From assembly GCA_016711225.1 (NCBI GenBank), contig JADJTK010000013.1:143465-207464 (forward strand): a stretch of DNA of 64,000 bases, read 5' to 3'. Positions 42,151 to 50,121 of the stretch are shown piece after piece (the stretch's first letter is position 1; every line of letters begins with the position of its first letter). Position numbers and translations under genes: made by a program. The stretch comes from Opitutaceae bacterium (lineage in GTDB: Bacteria; Verrucomicrobiota; Verrucomicrobiia; Opitutales; Opitutaceae). A model generated the notes under the pieces. The model ran no database searches, was not told where the DNA came from, and worked only from the letters and a program-made list of their open reading frames with translations.

Positions 42151-42351
42151 ATGAATATCCGCATGTACGCGACGCTGCTCGCGTTCGCCGGCGCCGGGCT
42201 CACCGGCTGTGTGTACACCACGGTCGAGGTGAAACCGATCCACATCACCGTGGATGTGAACGTCCGCGTCGAGAAGGCGCTGGATGACTTCTTCGGCGAC
42301 CTCGACCGCAAGTCCACCACTCTCACTGCTCCGTCAACCTCCCAGAAATGA
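42151..42351 (+). CDS. ynbE: YnbE-like lipoprotein
   Basis: A 66-residue lipoprotein from the ATG at 42151. The signal MNIRMYATLLAFAGAGLTGC ends in lipobox LTGC. The short mature part begins VYTTVEVKPIHITVDVNVRV, the typical YnbE strand pattern (a beta-strand thought to extend the YdbH groove to the outer membrane), and ends with a helix. The stop overlaps the ydbL start as ATGA. It lies 56 bases after ydbH. Confidence 0.9.
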   Translation: MNIRMYATLLAFAGAGLTGCVYTTVEVKPIHITVDVNVRVEKALDDFFGDLDRKSTTLTAPSTSQK

Positions 42352-42725
42352 AGACCCAATTGGTTCGAGCCCTGTCGATGATGGTCCTGCTCGGCTTCGC
42401 GGTGCCCGCGGCCTTGGCCCAGGAGCCCGGGCTCAAGCAGCGGCTTGAGCAGCGCCTGCCCGCGCTTGACGACCTGCGCCTGCGGCAGATCGCCGGAGAG
42501 AACAACCGTGGTTTTCTCGAGGTTCGAGGGAAGGCCACGCCCGAGGAGGTGCAGTTGGTGGAGGAGGAGAACCGGGATCGCTCCTCGGTCTACGAGGCAA
42601 TCGCCGCCCGCAGTGAGACGACCAAGGATACGGTTGGTCGCGCACGGGCCAAGCAGATCGCCGCAGCCAGCGCCCGGGGGGTGTTGTTGCAGGATGCCAA
42701 TGGCGCCTGGGCGCCCAAGCCGTAG
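42348..42725 (+). CDS. ydbL: YdbL-like periplasmic protein (DUF1318)
   Basis: A 125-residue protein with signal peptide ending AVPAALAQ. The DUF1318 body has the motif RLPALDDLRLRQIAGENNRG, then FLEVRGKATPEEVQLVEEEN and YEAIAARSETTKDTVGRARA, as in YdbL. In enterobacteria the same three-gene order occurs, and YdbL is reported to control YnbE assembly. Translation is coupled to ynbE by the four-base overlap. Confidence 0.92.
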   Translation: MKTQLVRALSMMVLLGFAVPAALAQEPGLKQRLEQRLPALDDLRLRQIAGENNRGFLEVRGKATPEEVQLVEEENRDRSSVYEAIAARSETTKDTVGRARAKQIAAASARGVLLQDANGAWAPKP

Positions 42726-42735
42726 GGCGGGGCTG

Positions 42736-42787
42736 CCAGGCCGGCTTTTTTGCGGCGGAGCCCGGCAGGCTTCGCCGCCCGGCCTGG
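42736..42787. repeat. Long hairpin downstream of ydbL
   Basis: Outer arms CCAGGCCGG and CCGGCCTGG enclose a second inverted pair GCGGCG and CGCCGC. It lies between the converging ydbL and DUF4340 genes. The T-run lies inside the loop rather than after the stem, so a terminator role is unclear. Confidence 0.5.
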
Positions 42788-42850
42788 AACAAATCGCAGG
42801 ATGCCTGCAATCCCCCGGTCGACCGCCGTCAACGGCGGGGCGTCCTTTGA

Positions 42851-44875
42851 CTACGGAGTCGCCGCTGCCGGTGCTGGGGGAGTGGCGACTGGAGTCGGCT
42901 CCGATGCTGCGGCTGGCGCCGGGGCCGGAGCGGGTTGATCGCCGTTGGTCGCTGGCGGCGAGGGCGGCGGGGGCCCGGGGTCGCGGGGGCCGAAGGTGAG
43001 GGCAAAGGTGGCGTCGAGGAAGGTCTGGCTCGCGTGAAAGAGGGTGTTGAATTCGGCTGAGCCGACCAGCTGAGTGGTGCCTCCCTGGCGTTCGCCGAGG
43101 AAAAGGGTCGAGTGTATCGCTTGATTTTCCTCGCCGGCGCCGCTGAGGGCGATGGAGAGATCGAGTTGGTAAACCCAGGGGCGGGGCTGGCCGTCGATCT
43201 CGGGCTGTTGGGCGAAGCTGTCACGCACGAAGTCGCGGGCGCGCAGGGTGCGCAGCTCCTCGAGGAGCTTGAGGACGGCGGCCTGGGTTTCAGTTTTCTC
43301 TGCTGCCAAGGCGGTCTCCCATGTTTGACCGGCAGGGAGGTCGCGGGCGAAGACCTCGGAAGCATCGGCCAGCCGGGTGAGTTTCAGCCCGGTGATGCGG
43401 GCTCCGGGGGGCAGGGCGCGCAGGGTTCGCTCGCGGTATTGTCGGGCGACGACGGGCAGTTCGGCGAGGATGTCGGCGCGGACCCGATAGACGAACTGGG
43501 CGCCGGCCACACGGGCGTAGGCGAAGGGCTTGCCGGCCTCGTTGCCGGTCACACCGATTTGCAGGGTAAGGGCGGGGGCGGTGGCGCTCGGGGTGGTGGC
43601 TCCGTTTTCCGGTGAGAGGGTGAGGGTGACCTCGCGTTCGGGGCGGTTGAATCCCCATTGCTCAAGTTCGGCCGGAAGGGGCGCGTCACTGTGGAAGGCG
43701 TCGGCGCTGAGCTGGCCGAGCTGGGTCATGAGTCGGGCGACAATGGCGGCATCGGCGGCCTGGGGCAGCGGGGTCTCGGCAGTCTGGCGATCAAGCACCT
43801 GCCACGCGCCCGTCTCCAGCCGTTGGAGCGAGACTTCGGGCTGGCCCGGGCTGCGCAGGGAGATGGCGGTGAGGCGGGCGGGCTCGAAATCGAGCAGGTG
43901 GCGGTCGCGCAGGGCGCTCTGGGCGTTGTGCAGACTGTCGAGGAGGGCATCCTCGACCTTGACGGTGAAGACGGCGGCGCGGTCCTCGAGCTTGGCGAAG
44001 AGCTCGGTCTCGGCGAAGTGGGCACCGATCTTGGGTTCGGAGGACACCGGGGCCCCGAGCAGGAGGATGGACCGGCGCCGTGTGCCCTCGACGGTGAGGC
44101 GCAGGGCGGGGTTCTCCAGGCCGGTGGCGCGGGCGTCGGGGGCGTCGAGGAAGGAGGCCACCCGCAGTTCGCGCAGGCGGTTGAGGGCGAGCTCGACGGC
44201 GTTCTTGTCGGCGCGGGTCTGGATGGGCGACTCGAACATCCAGCGCTGGCCGCCGACCGGGCGGGCGAGGCGGACGCGAAGGTTCCCGGGGGCGGAGACC
44301 TGCACGGCGAGTGTGCGGGCCTCGAAGACGGGGATGTCGATCAAGCTGGTGTCGCGCAGTTGGTCGGGGGTGAGCTGAAGGGCCTCGACGAGGCTGCGGC
44401 CCACGACGTGGATGCGCGTGCCATCGGGGGACAGCACATAGAGGCGGTTGCGCACCTGGGTGGCTGCGCCGATGGGCAACTCAAGGCGTTTCTCCCCGGA
44501 GCCGAGAACAAGGACGATGCCGGCGGGGGCAAGTCCGTAGTCGGCGAGTTTTTGGCCGGTGTCGGGCAGTTTCGAGACCTCGAAACTGGTCTCGTGCTCG
44601 AGAAGGCGCAGCTCGTTGAGGAGGCGCTCGATGGCGTTGCGGTCGGCCGGCCAGTCGTAGGGGGCGCCCAGGTACCAGGTGTCGCCGCGCTTCTCGAAGA
44701 CGAGGGGGGCGGTGTCGGTTCGGCGGACTTCCAGGCGCTCGATGGCGGCGACCTCCGGGGGCAGCACTTTGCGGGAGTGGGGCTGGGGCGGGCGGAACGG
44801 ATCCAGGAACTGGAAGATGTAATAGAACAGCGCGACGTTGAGGAAGAGCAGGACGAGAGTGACCTTGGTGCGCAT
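42851..44875 (-). CDS. DUF4340 domain protein (partner of GldG-like ABC system)
   Basis: A 674-residue protein with one N-terminal membrane anchor (VTLVLLFLNVALFYYIFQFL), then a long periplasmic part with repeated beta-alpha units. DUF4340 segments are visible (RLEVRRTDTAPLVFEKRGDT; KLADYGLAPAGIVLVLGSGE, in the middle of the first repeat). The C-terminus is a low-complexity Pro/Ala tail (PPPSPPATNGDQPAPAPAPA). DUF4340 genes usually follow gldG-type genes in Gld-like ABC operons. It is the last of the four-gene operon ATPase, permease, GldG-like, DUF4340. Function is unknown, presumably structural or substrate-related. Confidence 0.88.
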   Translation of the reverse strand: MRTKVTLVLLFLNVALFYYIFQFLDPFRPPQPHSRKVLPPEVAAIERLEVRRTDTAPLVFEKRGDTWYLGAPYDWPADRNAIERLLNELRLLEHETSFEVSKLPDTGQKLADYGLAPAGIVLVLGSGEKRLELPIGAATQVRNRLYVLSPDGTRIHVVGRSLVEALQLTPDQLRDTSLIDIPVFEARTLAVQVSAPGNLRVRLARPVGGQRWMFESPIQTRADKNAVELALNRLRELRVASFLDAPDARATGLENPALRLTVEGTRRRSILLLGAPVSSEPKIGAHFAETELFAKLEDRAAVFTVKVEDALLDSLHNAQSALRDRHLLDFEPARLTAISLRSPGQPEVSLQRLETGAWQVLDRQTAETPLPQAADAAIVARLMTQLGQLSADAFHSDAPLPAELEQWGFNRPEREVTLTLSPENGATTPSATAPALTLQIGVTGNEAGKPFAYARVAGAQFVYRVRADILAELPVVARQYRERTLRALPPGARITGLKLTRLADASEVFARDLPAGQTWETALAAEKTETQAAVLKLLEELRTLRARDFVRDSFAQQPEIDGQPRPWVYQLDLSIALSGAGEENQAIHSTLFLGERQGGTTQLVGSAEFNTLFHASQTFLDATFALTFGPRDPGPPPPSPPATNGDQPAPAPAPAAASEPTPVATPPAPAAATP

Positions 44876-44887
44876 GGTGCGGAAGAA

Positions 44888-44977
44888 AACGGAGTGCGGA
44901 ATGCGGAGTGCGGAGTGGCGCGGCCGGAGGCCGTCGCTGGTCGGTATTTGTTACTTGAACCTTGTCACTTGGTCCTT
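44888..44977. repeat. Two 7-base arrays between the gldG-like and DUF4340 genes
   Basis: Four heptamers of core TGCGGAN (44888-44915) are followed by five of core TTACTTG (44943-44977). They lie in the transcribed spacer inside the operon. Confidence 0.85.
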
Positions 44978-44994
44978 GCCCCGAGGCGGGGAGC

Positions 44995-46473
44995 TCAGGA
45001 GCGCCGCGACCAGTAGACGCACAGGCCGAGTACGGCGATGGCGCCGGGGACCACCAGCAGCAACCCCAGGCGCAGTTTGCCGAGATCGGTCTGGCTCAGG
45101 GAGAGTTGGAACTTGGTGATGGAGCGCGGGGGAATGTTGAGCTGGGCATCGCGTTCAGTGGCCCAGTTGATGGCGTTGCGGGCGAGCACGAGGTTGCCGC
45201 CGTCGAGGCGGCTGTTGCTCAGGAAGTCGCCGGAAGCCAGGGCGATGAGCCGGCCGCCCCGCACGCTGAAGGGGAGGTTGGCCGCGGTGACGCGCTCGGA
45301 AACGACGGCGACGGGCAGAGAGGGGGCGGCGGCCGTGCCCTTCAGGTCGATGCCGCGATCGTATTGGGCTCGGTCGACGTAACGGAACGACTTTTCCCCC
45401 CATGCCGTGGGCGAGGCGCCGACGAGTGCGGTGAGCTTGAGGGTGGGGTCGGGCGGGCGATTGGGATCGGGGCGAACCACGCGGACGCGGCCGGCCAGCA
45501 GGGTGATCTGGTTGGTGAGCAGCAACTGGGTGATCGGGTGGGGTGCGATGGTTCGCAGGATCAGGTCGCCGCCCTCGGTGGATTGCTCCGGGTCAGTATC
45601 GAGCACGAGTACGTCCTCGGCGCGCACGCCCCAGTCCTGGAGGAGTTGGTCGAGGCCGTGGTTGGTGTCGGGGTCGAGGGCGAGCAGGAGGCGCCCGGCC
45701 TTGTTGGCCAGATACTCGCGGAGCCGCTCCTGTTCTTCGGGGAGATAGGGGGCCTTGGGGGAGACGCCCAGCAGCATGGCGGCGTCCTCGGGAATGAGGC
45801 GGGTGCGGGCAAGGTCGAGGGTATCGACCTCGAAGTTGCGCACCCGCAGCTCGGTGCGCAGCTGGGAGAGGCCGCGATCGACGGCGACGCTGCTGGGATC
45901 CATCTCGCCGTGGCCGGTGAGGAAGTAGAGCTTCTGTCGGGCCGGGGCGGTGACGTTGAGAAGGGCGGCGGTGAAGGCCCGTTCGCCGATGAAGGCGCGT
46001 TTCTCGCGTTCTTCGATGAGGTAGAGGTCGCCGCCCGAGAGGTAGTGGCGGCGTTCGCCGCAGACGAACACGATGACGTTCTTGGCGTCGATACCGAGGC
46101 TGGCGGCGCGGCTGGTCTGTTGGAAGACGTCGAGCTCCTCGCTGGTGATGCGGGGCTGGCCGCTGGAGCGGGCCGCGTAGGTGTATTCGCGGACTAGGCT
46201 GATCACGTCGCGACGCGCCTGGGCGTCGTCTTCGTTGTCGGGCTGGGTGTCGAAGGCGATGACGATATGGACGGGCTCCTTGAGTTGGTCGATGTAGGAG
46301 CGGGTCTCGGCCGAGAGGGAGAAGAAGCGATTGCGCGTGAGGTCGAAGCGCCAGGTGTAGCGCAGGGCGAGGTAGTTCACCCCGACGAACAGGGTGAAGA
46401 AGAGCAACGCCTGGAGCACCAAATTGATGGTACGGAGCCAGCGGTTGGCTTGGAAACTGTCGGGCCAGTGCAT
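44995..46473 (-). CDS. GldG-like auxiliary component of an ABC transporter
   Basis: A 492-residue protein with an N-terminal anchor (LQALLFFTLFVGVNYLALRY), a large periplasmic part and a C-terminal membrane segment (LRLGLLLVVPGAIAVLGLCV). The GldG/DUF4350-like body has SLSAETRSYIDQLKEPVHIV and KLYFLTGHGEMDPSSVAV. It starts just after the permease stop (TGA, one base, ATG), so it is translationally coupled. GldF-GldG pairs were described in Bacteroidota gliding but occur widely outside it as ABC systems of unknown substrate. Confidence 0.9.
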   Translation of the reverse strand: MHWPDSFQANRWLRTINLVLQALLFFTLFVGVNYLALRYTWRFDLTRNRFFSLSAETRSYIDQLKEPVHIVIAFDTQPDNEDDAQARRDVISLVREYTYAARSSGQPRITSEELDVFQQTSRAASLGIDAKNVIVFVCGERRHYLSGGDLYLIEEREKRAFIGERAFTAALLNVTAPARQKLYFLTGHGEMDPSSVAVDRGLSQLRTELRVRNFEVDTLDLARTRLIPEDAAMLLGVSPKAPYLPEEQERLREYLANKAGRLLLALDPDTNHGLDQLLQDWGVRAEDVLVLDTDPEQSTEGGDLILRTIAPHPITQLLLTNQITLLAGRVRVVRPDPNRPPDPTLKLTALVGASPTAWGEKSFRYVDRAQYDRGIDLKGTAAAPSLPVAVVSERVTAANLPFSVRGGRLIALASGDFLSNSRLDGGNLVLARNAINWATERDAQLNIPPRSITKFQLSLSQTDLGKLRLGLLLVVPGAIAVLGLCVYWSRRS

Positions 46474-46474
46474 G

Positions 46475-47233
46475 TCAGCTGCGCAGGATCTTGGCTTCGA
46501 GCGCGAGGATGCTGAGAATCAGCGCCAAGGCCGTGCCGGTGAAGTAGAAGATGATCTGGCGGGTGTCGACCACGCCACGGGTGAAATCGCCCAGGTGGTG
46601 GAATACATCCACGGAGACCACGGAGGTGCGCATGCCTTGGAAGGCCTCCTGCTGGAGGAGGGTCATGTTGGTGGTCACGCGGGCGCCGAAGACCGCGAAG
46701 AGGATTACGGCGAAGGCGATGATGCCGGCGGCGGCCTGCGAGCGCACCAGCGCGCTGGCGAGGGTGCCGATGGCCACATAGAGCAGACCGGTGACGGCGA
46801 TGAACACGTAGCCGCCGATGAGGGGGCCAGGGTCGAGCAGGCGCGAGTCGCGGGCGAAGTGGTGGAGAATGAAGACGAAACCCACAGTGCTCAGCCATTG
46901 CAGCAAGTAGAGCACGTAGGAGGCGGAGAACTTCGCGAGCACCACCACCGTGGTGTTGACCGGGGCGGAGAGCAGGGTTTCCAAGGTCCCCGAACGGCGC
47001 TCCTCGGCGATGCTCTTCATGGTGAGCAGCGGCACCATTACGCAGGCGAGGAAGAACAGGCTGAAGAAGGCAACGGCCGGCGAGGTGTCCTGGGCGGCGC
47101 GGGTGTACTCATCGAGGATGCCCACGAAGATGAAGCCCATGCAGAACAGGAAAAGCATGGCGGACACATAGGAGCTCGGGTTGAGCAACAGCATCCGGAC
47201 CTCATGACGGAACAGGGTGAAAAAGTGGCGCAT
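46475..47233 (-). CDS. ABC-2 type permease (GldF-like)
   Basis: A 252-residue membrane protein from the ATG at 47233 (MRHFFTLFRHEVRMLLLNPS). Six hydrophobic segments are visible, including SYVSAMLFLFCMGFIFVGIL and AVAFFSLFFLACVMVPLLTM. After the second comes SIAEERRSGTLETLLSAPVN, the cytosolic coupling region shared by ABC-2 and GldF/NosY permeases. The frame is open further upstream only because the spacer consists of 7-base repeats. It partners the ATPase encoded upstream and the GldG-like protein downstream. Confidence 0.92.
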   Translation of the reverse strand: MRHFFTLFRHEVRMLLLNPSSYVSAMLFLFCMGFIFVGILDEYTRAAQDTSPAVAFFSLFFLACVMVPLLTMKSIAEERRSGTLETLLSAPVNTTVVVLAKFSASYVLYLLQWLSTVGFVFILHHFARDSRLLDPGPLIGGYVFIAVTGLLYVAIGTLASALVRSQAAAGIIAFAVILFAVFGARVTTNMTLLQQEAFQGMRTSVVSVDVFHHLGDFTRGVVDTRQIIFYFTGTALALILSILALEAKILRS

Positions 47234-47251
47234 CGTTGCGGAGGACCTAAG

Positions 47252-47321
47252 GGAGAAGGAAGAACGGAGAACGCAGAAGGCGGAAGGGGAAAAGGGACAA
47301 GTAATAAGGATCAAGTGACAG
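47252..47321. repeat. 10-unit 7-base array upstream of the GldF-like gene
   Basis: Ten heptamers in one register. They begin with core GNAGAAN (GGAGAAC, GCAGAAG) and end with GTAATAA, GGATCAA and GTGACAG, so two families join within one phase, as at 39007-39097. Confidence 0.88.
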
Positions 47322-47360
47322 GGACTCGGGCAGCAGTCAGCCGGCGGGGAGCGATGCTGG

Positions 47361-47550
47361 GTTTTCGATTGGACGGAGGGCGGGAAACCGAGAACGGAGA
47401 GCAGGAGGCGGATTGCGGGCTCTGCGTACTTGGCTCTTGGACCTTGTTACTTGATACTTCCGGGGCTCGTGGTGTTCCGTGGGCTCTGGTGTTTGGAGGT
47501 TTGGCGCTTTGTGATTTGCCGGGCCGTGGGCGGTGGACCGTGCGGGCTGT
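47361..47550. repeat. Long 7-base array, about 27 units, several cores
   Basis: Successive blocks have cores GCGGANN, CTTGNNN (CTTGGAC, CTTGTTA, CTTGATA) and TTTGGNG, keeping 7-base spacing for most of the 190 bases. The end near 47521-47550 is more degenerate. It fills the spacer between the ATPase and permease genes, which contains no other feature. Confidence 0.75.
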
Positions 47551-48553
47551 TCAGCCCTTGGGGGCCTTTTTGTCATCCAAGGTGGCGTCCCACGAGCGGC
47601 GGGTGGCGGCCAGAAAGACGTGCTCGAGAGAGGCGGCGGTGCGGGCGCAGGAGCGCAGGCGCAGGGAGGCGGTGGTGGCGAGACCGTGCAGGATCGCCTC
47701 GCCGAGGTCGTCGACCTCAAGAGAGGTGACTTCATAGGCGGAGAAACCGGTAGCGTCGGGCCCATCGATGGTTTCCAGGGTCAGGCCGGGGCGCACGGTG
47801 TCGATTGCGGCGCGCAGGGCTTCGAGTTCGCCGGCGACTTCGGGGCGGTAGGTGGCCCGCCCGAGGAACTCGCGGCGCAGTTCGTCGGGGGTGCCGGTGG
47901 CGACAACGCGTCCCTGGTTAATGATAATCACCCGGTCGCAGGTGGCTTCGATCTCCGGCAGGATGTGGCTGGAGATGATCACGCTCATGCGGCCGCGCAG
48001 GCCCACGATGAGGTCGCGGATCATGATGATCTGGTGGGGATCGAGGCCGATGGTGGGCTCGTCCATGATCAGCAGGCGGCTCGGCGAGGATGGCCTCGGC
48101 GATGCCGACGCGCTGGCGCGTGCCCTTGGAGAGTGTGCCAATGATGCGGTGACGCACGCGCTTGAGGTCGCAGAGCTCGATGACGGTCTCGATGCGGGTG
48201 CGCAGGCGCTTGCCGGAGAGATCCTTCAAACGGCCACGGAACGCGAGGTATTCGGTGACACGCACCTCCTCGGGTAGGGGGTTGTTTTCCGGCATGTAGC
48301 CGATGTGGCGTTTGACGTCCTCGGGACGGCTGGCCACCGGCACGCCGCACACGCTCACGAAGCCGGAGGTGGCCGGCAGGTAGCCGGTGAGGATACGCAT
48401 CGTGGTGCTCTTGCCCGCGCCGTTGGGCCCGAGAAAACCGATGACCTCGCCGCGGCGCACGGAGAACGAGATGCCGTTGACCGCGGTGACGCTGCCGTAG
48501 GCTTTAACGAGATTGGCGACTTCGATGGTATTGGTGGGCGCGGGGCCGGTCAT
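47551..48553 (-). CDS. ABC transporter ATPase (Gld-like system), frameshifted
   Basis: The start is ATG 48553. Walker A is FLGPNGAGKSTTM, the Q-loop region is HIGYMPENNPLPEEVRVTEY and the signature is LSKGTRQRVGIAEAI. At about 48074-48082 the frame shifts: AEAILAEP should continue as RLLIMDEPTIGLDP, which is found in the neighbouring frame. Two bases are missing, or one is extra. The remainder has SVIISSHILPEIEATCDRVI with the switch His and a C-terminal domain of about 75 residues. It supplies energy to the permease encoded 317 bases downstream. Sequence error is likelier than true inactivation, since all later motifs are intact. Confidence 0.88.
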
Positions 48554-48839
48554 CGGGAAAGCCGGAGTGTAGGGGGGCGAGGGGAAGCGCGCCAAGGGGT
48601 TTCTGTCAGGGGGCGCCGAAATGGCCTGTGTCCGGCCGGTGGGGGCGCACGTGCGGTGCGCGGTGCATAGCGCTCCCGGTCCCGCGGGGGGGCGAACCTG
48701 GCGAAGGGGCGGGGAAGGGCCGGTGCGCGGGGGCGGATGTTCGCCGGGGAACGCACCCGCGGGCGGCCAGGCCACGGGGAGCGGAGGAGTAAAAGTATTT
48801 CTTGCGGGGGGAGAAGTCCTGCTTATCGGGCAGGGCGTC
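48554..48839. other. Divergent promoter region, no gene
   Basis: These 286 bases separate the divergent ABC ATPase and the CysJ-like gene. They are very G+C-rich except for an A+T-rich patch at 48790-48803 (GTAAAAGTATTTCTT), a plausible promoter element for the rightward gene. No tandem array or REP is present. Confidence 0.4.
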
Positions 48840-50006
48840 ATGTCGCCCACCGCCGCGCCCGCCTCACTCCCTACCAAAGACCACCCGTTGCTCACCCGCA
48901 TCGTGGAGAACCGTGAGCTCCCCGGCCCGGCGTCGGAAAAGGAGACGCGGCATTTCTCGGTCGACTTGGCTGGCAGCGGCCTGAGTTACGTCGCCGGAGA
49001 TGCGCTGGGCATCTTCCCGACCAATCGTCCGCTGGAGGTCGAGGAGATCATTGAACGCCTGGGGTCGACGGGCTGGGAGGCGGTGACGTTGCCGCGCGGA
49101 GGCGAGACGGCGCCCTTGAGGGAGGCGCTACTCAACAAGGTGGCGCTGGCCGGGCCCACGCGGCGGGCGGTGGAGCTCTTCGCGCAGCGGGCGAGTGCGC
49201 CCGCCGAGCGGGCTCGCCTGGAGGCCTTGCTTGCGCCGGAAGCGGCGGCGCAGCTGGCGGAGTTCACGGCCGAGCGGCATTTCGTGGATTTGTTGATCGA
49301 GAACCCAAGCGTGCGACTGACGCCACAGGAATTTGTCGACCAGTTGCGCCGGCTGACGCCGCGGTTGTATTCGATCGCCTCCTCGCCGCGCCGCCACCCC
49401 GAGCAGGTACATCTCACGATCTCGGTGGTGCGCTATGTCACCAATGAGCGCGACCGTCACGGCGTGTGCTCGACTTTCTTGGCCAACCGGGCGGCGCTGG
49501 GCGAGACCCCTGTGATGGTGTTTGTCGCCGAGTCGCACTTTCGCCTGCCCGAGGACGGCACGCGCGATGTGATCATGGTTGGCCCGGGGGCGGGCTTGGC
49601 CCCGTTCCGGGGATTTCTGCAGGACCGGGAGGCGAGCGGAGCCACGGGGCGCAACTGGCTGTTCTTCGGCGAGCAGCACCGGGCCTGCGATTTTCTCTAC
49701 CGCGAGGAACTGGAGGCATGGCTGGCGAGCGGCCATCTCGCCCGGCTCGATCTGGCCTTCAGCCGCGACCAAGTGGAGCGGATCTATGTCCAGCACCGGA
49801 TGCTGGAAGCGGCGGCCGAGCTGTGGCGTTGGCTGGAGGGTGGGGCCTGCCTTTATGTCTGCGGCGATGCCAAGCGTATGGCCAAGGATGTGGATGCGGC
49901 TTTGCACCGGATCGTCGCCGAGCAGGGCGGGCATTCGGCCGAGGCGGCCGCCGAGTACGTGAAGCGCCTGAAGCGGGAGAAACGTTACCAGCGGGACGTG
50001 TATTGA
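48840..50006 (+). CDS. CysJ-like FAD/NADPH reductase without flavodoxin domain
   Basis: A 388-residue protein from the ATG at 48840. It contains only the FAD-binding insert and NADPH-binding domains of sulfite reductase alpha/cytochrome P450 reductase-type proteins. The FAD motif is RLYSIASSPR, followed by GVCSTFLANR. The pyridine-nucleotide loop is MVGPGAGLAPFRGFLQDRE, later CGDAKRMAKDVDAALHRI with the conserved Cys-Gly-Asp, and the C-terminal YVKRLKREKRYQRDVY is typical. The FMN (flavodoxin-like) domain of full CysJ is absent, and no flavodoxin or cysI gene lies nearby. It could therefore feed a separate flavodoxin/ferredoxin-linked acceptor. The acceptor is unknown. Confidence 0.87.
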   Translation: MSPTAAPASLPTKDHPLLTRIVENRELPGPASEKETRHFSVDLAGSGLSYVAGDALGIFPTNRPLEVEEIIERLGSTGWEAVTLPRGGETAPLREALLNKVALAGPTRRAVELFAQRASAPAERARLEALLAPEAAAQLAEFTAERHFVDLLIENPSVRLTPQEFVDQLRRLTPRLYSIASSPRRHPEQVHLTISVVRYVTNERDRHGVCSTFLANRAALGETPVMVFVAESHFRLPEDGTRDVIMVGPGAGLAPFRGFLQDREASGATGRNWLFFGEQHRACDFLYREELEAWLASGHLARLDLAFSRDQVERIYVQHRMLEAAAELWRWLEGGACLYVCGDAKRMAKDVDAALHRIVAEQGGHSAEAAAEYVKRLKREKRYQRDVY

Positions 50007-50121
50007 TGCATCGAGGGGCCGCCGCGGCGGCCGATCGGGGGGCGCGATTGGGCCTTGCCAAAGGGCGGGAAGCCGCCGGAATCCTGCCCTTCGTCTCCAA
50101 CACCCGCCTTCACCCGATCCC

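Noticed and set aside
42726..42790. Terminator after ydbL
   Set aside because: The T-run lies inside the hairpin rather than after it, so it is listed only as a hairpin repeat.
47370..47550. CRISPR array
   Set aside because: The regular repeats have a 7-base period with no constant repeat/spacer pattern, and no cas genes are present.
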